A DNA stretch of 64,000 bases from Onthophagus taurus (Eukaryota > Arthropoda > Insecta > Coleoptera > Scarabaeidae), in contig NC_091966.1 of the NCBI RefSeq assembly GCF_036711975.1, positions 6,517,501-6,581,500 of the forward strand, given 5' to 3'. Of this stretch, positions 35,781 through 47,399 are shown in pieces. The position numbers were made by a program, and so were the translations under genes. Each line of letters begins with the position of its first letter. Positions within the stretch are counted from its first letter, which is position 1. Below the pieces are notes generated by a model. It had not been told where the DNA came from, did no database searches, and saw nothing but the letters and a program-made list of their open reading frames with translations.

Positions 35781-38530
35781 TTTCAGATTAACTTTGTAAC
35801 CCGATTGTTTAAAAACTAACCTAAATATCAAAAAACTGTTTAGATTTCGAGAATCGTTAAAAAATGTTGATTAAGTGATCCAAATTTGGCTTCTTTAATT
35901 TTATAAACAATTAAAAAATAAGATTTAAATCTCAACGGAAAAAATGTGTCAATTCAAAATATCAATTTTTTAGGTTAACTTTGGAACACGATTTCTTAAA
36001 AAGTGATTGAAATATCAACAAACGGGTTTGTTTTTTGGATTATTTAAACAATTTTGATTATGTATACCAAATTTGGTGTCTTAATTTTTACAAATAAATT
36101 TAAGAGAAATTTTTAAAGTTTACTAGAAAAATCTGTCAATTCAACAGTGGATTTTTTTTAGTTTAAACTTTGTAACCTGATTTCTCAAAAACCAACCTAA
36201 ATATCAAAAAATTGTTTCATTCTCGAGAATCGTTAAAGAATGTTGATTAAGTGATCCAAATTTGGCTTCTTTAATTTTATAAACAATTAAAAAATATGAT
36301 TTTAAATCTCACTGGAAAAAATGTGTCAATTCAAAACACCAATTTTTTTAGGTTAACTTTGAAATACGATTTCTTTAAAAGTAATTGATGTATCAACAAA
36401 CGGATTTGTTTTTTGGAATAACTAAACAATTTTGAATATGTATACCAAATTTCGTATCTTAATTTTCAAAAATAACATTAATACAGACTTTTTAAAATTT
36501 TCTAGAAAACAATGTGTCTATTCTAAATAGGAACGTTTTAGGTTATCTTTGGAACACGATTTCTTAAAAAGTAATTGAAATATCACCAAACGGATTTGTT
36601 TTTTGGAATACCTAAACAATTTTGATTATGTATGCCAAATTTGATATCTTAATTTTTACAAATAGCTTGAATAGAGGTTTTTAAAGTTTGCTAGAAAAAT
36701 CTGTCAATTCAAATAGTCGATTTTTTAAAATTTAACTTTGTAACCTCATTTCTCAAAAACCAACCTAAATATCAAAAAATTGTTTAGTTCTCGAGAATCG
36801 TTAAAGAATGTTGATTAAGTGATCCAAATTTGGTTTCTTTAATTTTATAAACAATTAAAAAATATGATTTTAAATCTCACTGGAAAAAATATGTCAAATC
36901 AAAACACCAATTTTTTAGGTTAACTTTGAAACACGATTTCTTAAAAAGTAATTGATGTATCAACAAACGGATTTGTTTTTTGGAATAACTAAACAATTTT
37001 GAATATGTATGAAAAATTTCATATCTTAATTTTCAAAAATAACATTAATACAGACTTTTTTAAATTTACTAGAAAACAATGTGTCTATTCTAAATAGGAA
37101 CTTTTTAGATTATCTTTGGAACACGATTTCTTAAAAAGTAATTGAAATATCAACAAAAGGATTTGTTTTTTGGAATACCTAAACAATTTTGATTATGTAT
37201 ACCAAATTTGATATCTTCATTTTTACAAATAACTTGAATAGAGATTTTTAAGGTTTGCTAGAAAAATCTGTCAATTCAAATAATCGATTTTTTTAAATTT
37301 AACTTTCTAACCTGATTTCTCAAAAACCAAACTAAATATCAAAAAATTGTTTAGTTCTCGAGAATCGTTAAAGAATACTGATTGAGTGATGCAAATTTGG
37401 TTTCTTTAATTTTATAATGAATTAAAAAATATGATTTTAAATCTCGCTGGAAAAAATGTGTCAATTAAAAACACCAATTCTTTTAGGTTAACTTTGGAAC
37501 ACGATTTCTTAAAAAGTAATTGATATATCAACGAGCGGAGTTATTTTTTGGAAAACCTAAACAATTCTGATTATATATACCAAATTTGGTACCTTAATTG
37601 TTACAAATAAGTTTAAGAGAGATTTTTAAAGTTTGCTAGAAAAATCTATCAATTCAAACAGTTTTTTTTATAGTTTAACTTTGTAACCTGGGTTCTCAAA
37701 AACCAACCCAAATATCAAAAAATTGTTTAGTTCTCGAGAATCGGTAAAGAATGTTGATCAAGTGTTCCAAATTTGGCTTCTTTAATTTTATAAACAATTA
37801 AAATATAAGATTTAAATCTCAACGGAAAAAATGTGTCAATTCAAAATATCAATACTTTTAGGTTATTTTTGGAACACGATTTGTTAAAAAGTAGTAGAAA
37901 TATCAAAAAACTGTTTCGATTCCGAGAATCGTTAAAGAATGTTGATTAAGTGATCCAAATTTGGTGTCTTTAATTTTATAAACAAATAAAAAATAAGATT
38001 TTAAGTCTTACTGGAAAAAATGTGTATTCAAAAAATCAATCTTTTTAGGTTAACTTTATAACACAATTTCTTAAAAAGTAACTAAAATATCAATAAATGG
38101 ATTTGTGTATTGGAAAACCTAAACAATTTTGATTATGTATACCAAATTTGGTATCTTAATTTTCAAAAATAACATTAATACAGACTTTTTTAAATTTACT
38201 ACAAAACAGTATGTCTGTTCTAAATAGGAACGTTTTAGGTTATCTTTGGAACTTGATTTCTTAAAAAGTAATTAAAATATCAACAAACCGTTTCGCTTCT
38301 TAAAAACATTAAACAATTTTGATGAAGTATGCCAAATTTGGTTTCTTATTTTCCGAAAGTAACTCTAATATATATTTTTAAAATTTACTAGACAAATCTT
38401 TCCATTCATAGAGTCGATTTATTAGGTTAACTTTATAATATGATATCTCAGAAACCAACCTAAATACCAAAAAACTTTTCAGTTTTCGAGAACCGTTAAG
38501 GAATGTTGATTAAGTGATCCAAATTTAATT
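35781..38530. repeat. Second satellite array, about 189-bp monomers in trimers of about 567 bp
   Basis: The marker GTGATCCAAATTTGG (with variants) occurs at 35875, 36251, 36819, 37386, 37762, 37950 and 38514. Spacings of 376, 568, 567, 376, 188 and 564 are multiples of about 188.5. Between markers lie two further monomer types: one with AACATTAATACAGACTTTTT and GTGTCTATTCTAAATAGGAA, one with CTTGAATAGAG and AATCTGTCAATTCAAAT. All share a core AACACGATTTCTTAAAAAGT or ATTTCTCAAAAACCAACC. The array fills most of the space between cuticle genes 1 and 2 and codes for nothing. Confidence 0.92.
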
Positions 38531-39540
38531 GAAAATTAACAATTCCAAAAATTGTCCTTTGAGATACAGGCAATGGGAAGAAATGAAAAATCTTTATGGC
38601 AAAAACGATTTATTCCTCTATCATGTAAACGCACGACGAAGACACTGACAAATAATCGATCCCCTCATCCATATCCAGGTAAAGAAGGACGAATCTTTTA
38701 CTTCCGGGTGTCCTATACGCTTTTACAAGCATGTATAACATGTCAGCTATGTATGCCTTTTGCAATGGTATATTCGGCCAGTTATACGGCTTGTTGATGT
38801 CAACTGGGCATTGTAACTACAAGAAAGATCGAGGCCCAACAACGAAAACCTACTGACTTGATGTAATGAAGCAATTCCCAGAACTTACAAAAACCAGCAA
38901 CCCCAAAAATTTAATGATGAAAATATTGATGAACGATTGTTCGAAAATGTCTTTATATCTTTATTGCTTTGTACCTTTATTATTCTTTGTTGAATCACAA
39001 AATTATGTAAAAAAATAAAAAAAATTGCGAATCTAATCACATAAGGAATTATCATACCATTATAAATTATAATAGTTGGGAGAGGTACTCAAGTAATCTT
39101 TAAAAGACAATACGATGGTTTAAAGATTACGAAAATGATCCCGAAGATAAAATTCCTAACAAAGGGAAAGTACTGTAGTTGACATACTAAAATAAACGAT
39201 CCACGTACACACACGCAGAATTATACGCTAATTCCTTTCTAATAAACGTATTTTAATAATTATCCTTAATATCTTCATTTTCCCTTATTCAATCATATTG
39301 AGACATTAATGGCAATTTTGTTAATAAACTTACCTTAAATGGTACGTAATTCCGCTATAAATCAATGACACAATTAATATTAATGATGATATGCGAAGAG
39401 CAAATTTTGAAAGTGTTGTGTAATTGTATCAAGGCCGCGCCGAAAGCTGCCGTAAGTAACTAAAAGAGTTATGGAAGATCAGATCAATTAGTACATCCAA
39501 AATCTAAAGATCCAGCAATCTACCGCTAAATATCATCAAC
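38531..39540. other. Intergenic sequence upstream of pro-resilin-like gene 2
   Basis: An 81-codon frame at 38552-38797 is not recognised and lacks support. TATAAA at 39356-39361 could be the promoter of gene 2, giving a 5' UTR near 155 bases, but a start closer to the ATG (near 39478, TCAGATC) is also possible. Confidence 0.4.
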
Positions 39541-40417
39541 ATGAAGGTATGAAAAAATTATTTCTTCTTTTAGCACTAAATCAATAATTGAAATCAATAA
39601 TTTATAGGTTTTCGTTTGTGCTTTGATATGCTTTGCCGTGGTTGTTGCTGAACCACCAGTACCAAGTAATCGTTATCTCCCAGGAGCAACCTTCAACAGT
39701 GCTGTAAATGTAAAAGGCAATTTCCCATCTGCAACTTATGGAACACCCACTCAATACAGCATTCCTTCTCAACAATATCTTCCTTCTCAATACAACGCTC
39801 CTTCTCACCAAACTTACAACACCCCTTCCACTCAATATGGTGCACCAACGCAATATAATCAACATGAAGAATCTCAACCAATTATTTCATCATCCCAATA
39901 CGTTGCACCATCGACTCAGTATGGAGTTCCATCTCAATATAACGCCCCATCTTCCCAATACGGAGTTCCAGCTGTAAGATCTAACACCCCATCGACAACC
40001 TATGGTGTTCCCTCTGCTAAATATGGAGTACCATCAGCTAGATACGGAGCTCCAAGTTATGCTAGATCAAACTATGAAGAACACTCCGTACGAAAAATTA
40101 ATTTCAATAAAATTGATTTCTTTATATAATTATCCTTATTTTAGGAACCAGCTAACTACAACTTCCAATACGATGTTCAAGAACAACACGAAGGTACCGA
40201 TTTCGGACACGCTGAAACTCGCCAAGGTGAACACGCTCAAGGTAGATATTACGTTACTCTTCCTGATGGTAGGAAACAAACCGTTGATTACACCGCCGAT
40301 GAACAAGGATTCAAACCACAAATTTCCTATGAAAAAACCAACAACTACGCTTCCAGATCTGGAAACTATAACAATCAAGGTTACGTAAATGGTGGATATT
40401 CCCAAAATGGATATTAA
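39541..40417 (+). CDS. Pro-resilin-like cuticular protein 2 (RR-2, 252 residues)
   Basis: Exons 39541-39546 (ATGAAG), 39608-40087 and 40145-40417, with introns of 61 and 57 bases, all phase 0. The signal peptide is MKVFVCALICFAVVVA, followed by EPPVPSNRYLPG as in gene 1. The central region (about residues 30-155) is built of short Tyr/Pro/Ser repeats of the type APSSQYGVPS and SARYGAPS, richer in Gln/Ser/Pro and poorer in Gly than gene 1. Exon 3 encodes the Rebers-Riddiford domain (NYNFQYDVQEQHEGTDFGHA, QGEHAQGRYYVTLPDGRKQT, VDYTADEQGFKPQISYE) and an Asn/Gly/Tyr tail. AATAAA is at 40487-40492. Reading through intron 2 meets a stop at 40127-40129, which would give a chitin-domain-free product. 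Role: secreted elastic cuticle component. Confidence 0.93.
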
Positions 40418-40486
40418 TTTTTAAATTAAAACGAAAATTCAATTACTTTATAGACGATCAACTTTGTACCTGTGAAATGATTCCCT

Positions 40487-40492
40487 AATAAA
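40487..40492 (+). promoter_or_regulatory. Poly(A) signal of pro-resilin-like gene 2
   Basis: AATAAA 70 bases after the stop codon. Confidence 0.6.
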
Positions 40493-41449
40493 AATTTTAT
40501 TTGTATTTCTTGTTACATTTATTGTACTCATAACATAATACTAGTGTTATCCTTTGAGTCATAATATGGTTAAGTAAAATAATTCCCATGGAGAAAGGAT
40601 TATAGATATAAAGTGAAATCGTTATTTGATTTATAAATTATGAATTTCCTTAAAGATAATACTCGTTAAAAAAATTGTGAAGATAAAATCGTTTAGTGGT
40701 TTATTAAAATGTTAATTAACGTTCTACTTACTTTTTTAAATTTAACTATGGCATTTTGTTAATGACGTTTATTGTTGTGTGGGCGAAAGTGAATTCATGA
40801 TGGAAGAACACATATTAGAAATTTTATGGATTTAAACCAAAATTAATTTACTAAAAACAAAATAAAAATTCTTGTACTTAATTGAATTTAGATTTTTGAT
40901 GAAATTATTATTTATTTAAACACAAAAATCACATAATTTAAGGAACTTTACTTAAAAATATATCATAAAATAAAATGTTAATCATCATAATATCTTCTTA
41001 TTAAAAGATCCCCGTTCTTTAAAAATTTATCATCGTTCATCCTTCTATTCCATCTCATTGAGTTTTGATTTGTCCTTATATTGGGATACAATCTCCATTT
41101 GTAATCAGGTATTAGATTCATCTGAAATTATGCATATTTAATATTCTCTTATACTATTTATTGATTAAAACAATGTTTCCCGGTTATCAAAATAAGCAGA
41201 AAAAATGTTCAATAAGCAAAAATCAAACGGATCGTGAATGTGATTGTGTTATGTCAGGTTCCAGTGAAAAATGTGTCATTTCCCCAAAGGTTCTTGAATC
41301 TAGGAGTGAAGAAGAATACATACTAGAAGAACACTAGAAACTAGAGTTATCCATCTAAGACCTAAATCTATAACACTCTCGATTTTGAACGTGCCTCTCT
41401 GGCTTAATTTTATCTTCATCCGACAAACGATGGAGAAAGTATATGTATG
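40493..41449. other. Intergenic AT-rich stretch
   Basis: No frame or repeat of note is seen between gene 2 and the third satellite. Confidence 0.45.
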
Positions 41450-42290
41450 TCAAAAAAATTTATCTCAAAAACTGAAAGTTATTTTCTAATATTAATTATA
41501 ATTTTTTGTATAATTGCTGAATATTATGGAATGATATCCGAATAAATCGGTTTATAACGATGTTTTTAACAAATTATTGAAAATCAAGCTTGAACTAAAA
41601 GGTGGAACAATTTGAATGAGATTTTAAATAAATATCTCAATAACTACAATTTATTTTTAAAAATGGTCTTTTTCATTCGAAAGCTCTTGATTTTGTTTAT
41701 AAATGGCGATAATTTTATAACGATTTACAAAAACATCTATTTATGGCAATTTTTTGAAAACTACTCAAGGAATCTGTTTACCTTCAAAAGTGAGAAGTAA
41801 CAATACTGCGTTTAAATTCTTTTATCTCAAAAACTGAAAAATATTTTCAAATACAGATATTTACATTAAAAAGATAACATTTTTTATATAACTCCTCAAT
41901 GTTGTAAAATAATATCTTAATAAATCGATTTATTACGATTTTTTTAAAAATTGATTGAGATTTTAAATTTATATCTCAATAAATAAAGGATATTTTGAAA
42001 AACGGTCTTTTTAATTTGAAAGCTTATGATATCCTTTATAAATGGTGATAATGTTATAATGATTTATGAAAACATCTGTTGAAAACAACTAAAAAAATTT
42101 GTTTACCTTCAAAAATGAGAACAAGCATTACTGTGTTTAAAAATCTTTATCTCAAAAACCAAATGTTGTTTTCAAATACGGTTGCTTTTATTAAAAACCT
42201 GATACTTTTTTGTACAATTCATGAATATTATAGAGTGATATTGGAATATATCGACCTATTACGATTTTTTTAAAAACGGCCGAAAAATAC
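41450..42290. repeat. Third, diverged satellite-like array (about 5 monomers of about 170 bp)
   Basis: TATCTCAAAAACTGAAA or close variants occur at 41461, 41823 and 42148. In between, at about 41632 and 41982, the related ATATCTCAATAA starts a second monomer type that continues AAAAATGGTCTTTTTCATT and AAATGGCGATAATTTTATAA. The alternation gives a dimer of about 325-360 bp. Copies are more diverged than in the other two arrays. The TCTCAAAAACCAA motif is shared with the second array (35.8-38.5 kb), so they may be related. Confidence 0.75.
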
Positions 42291-43437
42291 GCTTAAATAA
42301 CGTTACTCCAACTCGTATCAATAATATTAATAATAATAGAACTTCATCATCTATTTACCGGTCTTTTTTCTCCCTAAGCTAGACTCTGATGGAAGCTTTA
42401 CGGTGTACTTTGGTCTATCAAGACCAAAGCGTGCTTCTTTTTTAAGACATTGTTGCTTGAATTATCAACTAACAGAAAGCAATTGTGAACGTTAGAATTA
42501 ATTAGATAATTAGAACGACCACTGAAAAGATGTATCGATTTGAAGGTTAAAAATTGTCAATTTAGAATTAATACATGATTAATATACCAATAGAGATGTG
42601 ATGAAACTACTTGCCAAAAAATGTACAAATACAAATATAGCTATGATGCTCCAATAATTGGGATGGCAACATTTGTCAAGTAATTATTTGAAAAACTATG
42701 TTCAATGCACCAAGCTATTAAAGCAACAAACGAAGAAGTTGATGGCATCAAAAGCGCAAGAGAAAAAACTTATCAAGTTGCATCCAAAGAATTTACTCAT
42801 TTAAGTTTTATCAGAACGGAGTTAGTTTGTGCCCACCACAATAACAACCCAACCCAATCCAACCCCAAGCATCTTATGTTGACTCATATCATATGGGTCA
42901 GCAAAAAATGATTTAATGATTTTTTGAAAGTGATGAGTGGTATTTTTCGCTTTATTATAAAACAATGTTATTGATTCAGAAAAGATAATGATCTTTCATT
43001 GACAATGTTTGAAAAATCTACGACCATCTTCTTCAAGGGCTCTTTACAGCAATTCAATAAACTTACAATTTAATGAGGTCACGATTTTAAAATACTTATT
43101 ATTTTTGAAATACGGACATCATGGACATGATTATGGCTAGCAATGAGACTAATTGACAAGAAGTTCAATGTCTACTGGAGAAGCACCGCATGAATTACCG
43201 AAATAACAACGCATGATTGAGCATGGTGAATGCCCTAGTTACACACAACAAAATAAGTTTAAATACAAGTTCACCATCAAAAGTTTGTTAGACATAGTTC
43301 TTAGAAGAAGAAAATGACGATATTATTTGGAGGGGAAGAGCTAAATTAAAATAAAGATTGGCGGAAAATACAGCTATACTCGCAAATTTTGGAATATCTA
43401 TGTCAATAATAGAACATTCGTTTTGTGAATATCACTT
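42291..43437. other. Unassigned intergenic sequence
   Basis: Near 42846 a short CCCAACCCAATCCAACCCC run is the complement of the GGTTG-type repeats seen at 47-48 and 54 kb. No gene is supported. An exon of the adjacent minus-strand gene should lie at lower coordinates than 43450, but I could not place it. Confidence 0.4.
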
Positions 43438-43449
43438 TTATATACTTAC

Positions 43450-44118
43450 ATAATATGGTTGTTTCTTAACTAATTTCTCACCAGAAAAAGGTGGTAATAA
43501 ATATAAAGATGGAGTTTTAAATTGTTTAGAAAATGTTTGCAGCTCTTCATTAGATTTATATTCAGGTTGATAATTTTGAAGATAATTTAAATACGTAGAT
43601 GATTGCAGATAATTCGGAAAATGTTGACTACATTGATTAAAAAAATCTTCATTATTAACTAATATTGATTCATCACTTAGTCCTTCATTATAATTCATAA
43701 ATTCATGTTGTTTTAATTTCAAAAAATCACTCTTAGTATCTTCATCCAAATTTAATTCATTTTCACTCAAATTATTTTCATAACGATTCTTTTCAATATT
43801 TTTATAAACATTATTTGTGAAAGCATCTCGATTATTATTCCTTATTTTATTACCATACACAGAATTAGACAAAACATCATTCTTAATCGTTGCATCAGGA
43901 CTATCAAACGGTATCCAAGAATCAATTTGTAACTCTTTATGTCGCCCCCATAAAATATCATCACCATCGGCTTCTTGATTTTGTTTCAATTGGTTCGGTG
44001 GATTACCTTCACCATTACTTGGATTTACCAAATTGTTTCTAACCACATATGATTCAACAATAACACGTTTACTGAGAAATAGAAAATAAACAAGAAAGTT
44101 AAACCACATGTATACCAT
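43450..44118 (-). CDS. Putative secreted Asn/Glu-rich protein, 3' exons not found
   Basis: A long minus-strand frame ends at a strong donor: ...QPYYGTAAGTATA, with the GT at 43449-43448, so coding almost certainly continues at lower coordinates. From the ATG at 44118 the start MVYMWFNFLVYFLFLS is a plausible signal peptide; alternatively TTTCTATTTCTCAG just inside it is a good acceptor and the true first exon lies upstream. The body (about 200 residues) is hydrophilic and Asn/Asp/Glu/Tyr-rich (NGEGNPPNQLKQ, HKELQIDSWIPFDSPDATIK, LQSSTYLNYLQNYQPEYKS) with no domain I know. The frame stays open far upstream (to 44370), but that part is probably not coding. It sits between cuticle genes on the opposite strand; it may be one transcription unit with the next entry. 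Confidence 0.5.
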
Positions 44119-44405
44119 ATTATTAATTTCACAATTCAACATCAACTGGGTAACTGGGAATATTCTTTTTATTTTGAGATTTGCGGGTCTTAAATACATG
44201 AAAAAATCTTGTGGAGGTGGGTGGGTTATAAATTTTAATGTAACTACTGACCCTATTACCAGAAATGTAAGTGGAATAATTGAAATCGTAATAACTAGAC
44301 CCCGAAATCTTAGAGGTGTAATTACTAAGTAATAAAATAAATAGACCGTATAGATGTAGTTTTGATACAATTACAAATATTATATATTATAAAATAATCT
44401 ACACT

Positions 44406-45204
44406 TTAAATAAGAATAAATTTTCTAATATTTTGATTCCCAATTTTGTATCCTCCAAAAGGTTTTTTATTTACTTCACCACGATTTTGTTCATTTCGCC
44501 CTTCATTTTTAACATTCGTTTTGGAATGTGGTATAATCTCATTTCCTAAATAATGCTCATTAGATTTACTATTTCCTGGCTTAAGAATTTGTTTATCAAG
44601 ATTTTCCTGACTTTCACCATTATCGTGATGAATCTTTTGGAGGGATTTCTAAAAAAAAATTATTTTTATTTTTATTTTAATAAATTTTCAAAACAATTCT
44701 AACTAGACGATATTTTGGCTTCAACCAATAAGATCTTACTACTTCATTAAAAGCCTTCGCTGCATCTTCATAAGATTTAATGGGTTCACCAGCTTTCAAT
44801 TGTGTTTCTTCACGAGGAATTTCCTTGATGAATAGTGGGGGCTCCATAAAATCAAGATTATTCATCTTTTTAAAAGATGTAGGTTCATCAAATGTCTCAA
44901 CATTTTTTCTTGAGCTAAACGGATTTATGGGATTATATTGTGACATTGATTGCACATCATGAATCTTGTTTAAAATACGTGGATATCCATCAAAATAAAA
45001 GAATTCACGTAAATCTGGTTGTTGATGAAGCAAATCAAATTTATCAATGTATCCTAAATGATTTGGGGGTTGTGTCGTATCTTGTTCAAAATTGTTATTT
45101 AGAAAATCGTTAAAACTAGGAAATAGAGATTCTATTTTTGGCTTGGATTTTGAATGGGTTGATGTAGATGAAGCATAAAAAAATGCCATTAAAATTACCA
45201 GTAA
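44406..45204 (-). CDS. Putative secreted protein of unknown function, first exon not found
   Basis: Two minus-strand exons in phase 0: 45204-44704, after a good acceptor (TTTTATTTTACAG), and 44648-44406, after TTTTTTTTTAG, joined across a 55-base intron with donor GTTAGA; stop TAA at 44408-44406. The first visible exon opens LLVILMAFFYASST, the back half of a signal peptide, so a short upstream exon with the ATG is expected, as in the cuticle genes. About 247 residues are visible: FPSFNDFLNNNFEQDTTQPP, FYFDGYPRILNKIHD and SYEDAAKAFNEVVRSYWLKP (a possible helix), then an Asn/Lys-rich tail ending in GGYKIGNQNI. No family is recognised. The donor is weak, so the 3' structure is uncertain. Confidence 0.5.
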
Positions 45205-45553
45205 CTGTAAAATAAAAAGGAAACCTTAATTAAAAATTTCACTAATCTTAATTTATCGCCTTTTTTGCGAGTGTTCTTAAGCATATCGATAATTGAGTTA
45301 TAGAGCTACTTTTGCAATTACATCATCATCGTCTCAAACGGTGTAAGTATACCTAAAGGCGAATGTTTTAACATCCTATTACATAAACACACAAAATGAG
45401 ATCAATCGTCCGTCGCTTAATTGTGAATGTACTGCTAATGATGGCCGCGAAGTGATGGTATTTGAAAAATTGGGAACAAGAAATCTTCTTTATGTATAGC
45501 AAGGTCGTTACGAAAGCTTACACGCCTACAATTTCGTCTTGGTATATATACAA

Positions 45554-45586
45554 CATAAAATTTTGGCAACAGCATAACGATTCAGT
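45554..45586 (+). promoter_or_regulatory. Core promoter of pro-resilin-like gene 3
   Basis: A TATATATA (45543-45550) and a CATAAAA (45554-45560) stand ahead of TTCAGTTC (45581-45588), which fits the arthropod initiator TCAGT. CATAAAA is nearer the usual distance of 30 bases. The ATG follows at 45613. Confidence 0.5.
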
Positions 45587-45612
45587 TCATCGAATAATCA
45601 ACAAGCATCAAT

Positions 45613-46361
45613 ATGAAGGTAAATTGAAACGTACTCTTCAATAAGAATGTGTTATGTAAAAACATTTTCTTTTGTAGATCATCATAGTTTTAGCCAGTCT
45701 TGTCGCTGCTGTTTTCGCCGAACCCCCAGTTCCAAGCAGCAGATATTTGCCAAGCACCAGATATTTACCGAGCGTTCAAACTAACTCGTTTACTTCGCCA
45801 AGTACTCAATATGGAGTTCCTAGTTCAGTATTTTCTGGACGTACTTCTGGATATGCGAAGCAAATGAACTACAACTCCATAAGTAATGCTTATTTACCAG
45901 CGTCATATTCTAGATCTGAAAATTCTTATGAAGATGACCATTCTGTAAGATTTTTAATTATTATCTTTATTTGTAATAAAAATAATTTATTCTTTAAGGA
46001 ACCAGCTAACTACAACTTCCAATATGACGTCCAAGATAACCAACATGGTAATGATTACGGCCATGAAGAAACCAGACACGAAGATAACGCCCAAGGAAAA
46101 TATTCCGTTGTGCTTCCCGATGGAAGAAAACAAACTGTAGAATACACCGCTGATTCCGATGGATTTAAACCAAAAATTTCTTACGAACAAGTTTCTAATG
46201 GTTACAATCGTAACTCTAATGGGTATAGCAACGGTGGTTACAGCAATGGTAATGCTTACAATAACAATAATGGAAATAGCTATAACAGTAATCAACACAA
46301 TGCTCAAGTATACAACAATCAGGAATCTTACACCAATGAAGAGGGAGGTTATAGATACTAA
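45613..46361 (+). CDS. Pro-resilin-like cuticular protein 3 (RR-2, 211 residues)
   Basis: Exons 45613-45618 (ATGAAG), 45678-45944 and 45999-46361; introns of 59 and 54 bases, all phase 0. The signal peptide is MKIIIVLASLVAAVFA, then EPPVPSSRYLPSTRYLPS. The central region is short (about 65 residues) with STQYGVPSSVFSG and Tyr/Ser-rich sequence. Exon 3 starts EPANYNFQYDVQDNQHGNDY and holds the Rebers-Riddiford domain (QGKYSVVLPDGRKQTVEYTA, then SDGFKPKISYEQ), followed by a long Asn/Gly/Tyr tail (NSNGYSNGGYSNGNAYN, about 50 residues), longer than in its neighbours. Intron 2 is a multiple of three without stops, so the frame stays open if it is retained. AATAAA is at 46454-46459. Confidence 0.93.
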
Positions 46362-46453
46362 ATAATCATTGCTAATTAAGGCCAGTACTTCATCTCATAG
46401 GACTAAGATTTTGAGAGCTTAATTTTGTAAGCATTGTATTTATTGTAATAATA

Positions 46454-46459
46454 AATAAA
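46454..46459 (+). promoter_or_regulatory. Poly(A) signal of pro-resilin-like gene 3
   Basis: AATAAA 93 bases after the stop, in AATAATAAATAAAG. Confidence 0.55.
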
Positions 46460-47399
46460 GTGCATGTAAAATAATTTATAACTATTTTGGTTACTAAAGT
46501 ATGATTACCTGAAACATTAATATTAATGTAGTCCTGATTTATAACGATTGCAATTTAACATTCAGTGAAGCAATTAATAGTCTTCTTATAACTTATTATT
46601 TGGTCTTAAAGGTGTCCAAATTTAAATTAATTAATTTTTTAAGAACCTTCATTTAAACATTTCTGTCAAGAACATCAGTGTCAATGTCTAAAACGCACAT
46701 TTTTCGTAACCACTCAAGGAATATGATATTGATATTAAAAATTATAGGGAAGGAACTAAATTTTCCCAATTTATTCAGAAAATATACACATTATCAGCTT
46801 CAAACCACAGGTGGAGTATAATGAAAGAATTTTTAGAGCTAGATAAACTGGTTGTTAAATATCTTGCAGAGATTAGATGAGGAATCCATCTAATCTCATG
46901 TGTACTAAGTTAATTACAGATAGGGTGGAAAATATTGAGATAATAGAACTTATGAAGTATCTAATATTCCCTTGGGTAATCCCTTGCTGCTGAAAAATGT
47001 ACTCAATGACAGGCTCTTATGAGTTTATCCATTTTGAGAAAATATTAAATATCGCACTTCCGCAGGGATCTATCAGAAGCACTTTCTTAAAGTGGCATGC
47101 AGAATCTCTTCAATTCAAACCACTAGGAAGTTCCTTGATCAATGGATACCGTCATGCATGCTTCTGCTATGTAAAGGTTCTGGAGAACATTTTGGGCACT
47201 AGATTTGCCCTTACACTTTCTTGAATTTAGTCAGCGAATAGCAGTAGCTCGTCCAAACAATTCCCACAACTTCATTCTGAAAATGGCATAACTACTATTC
47301 GGTTATTAGCACAAAATAACTAACTTTAACTGCAATTAAACCAATTGTATTCGTTTAGAACACAACAAAAAATTGATGATGTTTGTAGTAGATTTCACT
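46460..47399. other. Unassigned intergenic sequence
   Basis: A 75-codon plus-strand frame at 46997-47224 has no motif I can assign. Near 46868-46902 TAGATGAG and its inverted partner form a small palindrome (GAGATTAGATGAGG/CCATCTAATCTC). Confidence 0.35.

Noticed and set aside
38552-38797. 81-codon frame after the second satellite
   Set aside because: No motif, no poly(A) signal or promoter at sensible distance, and it begins in satellite-edge sequence.
39623-40388. Long alternative frames over cuticle gene 2 (both strands)
   Set aside because: They are shadows of the repetitive Tyr/Pro/Ser-coding exons.
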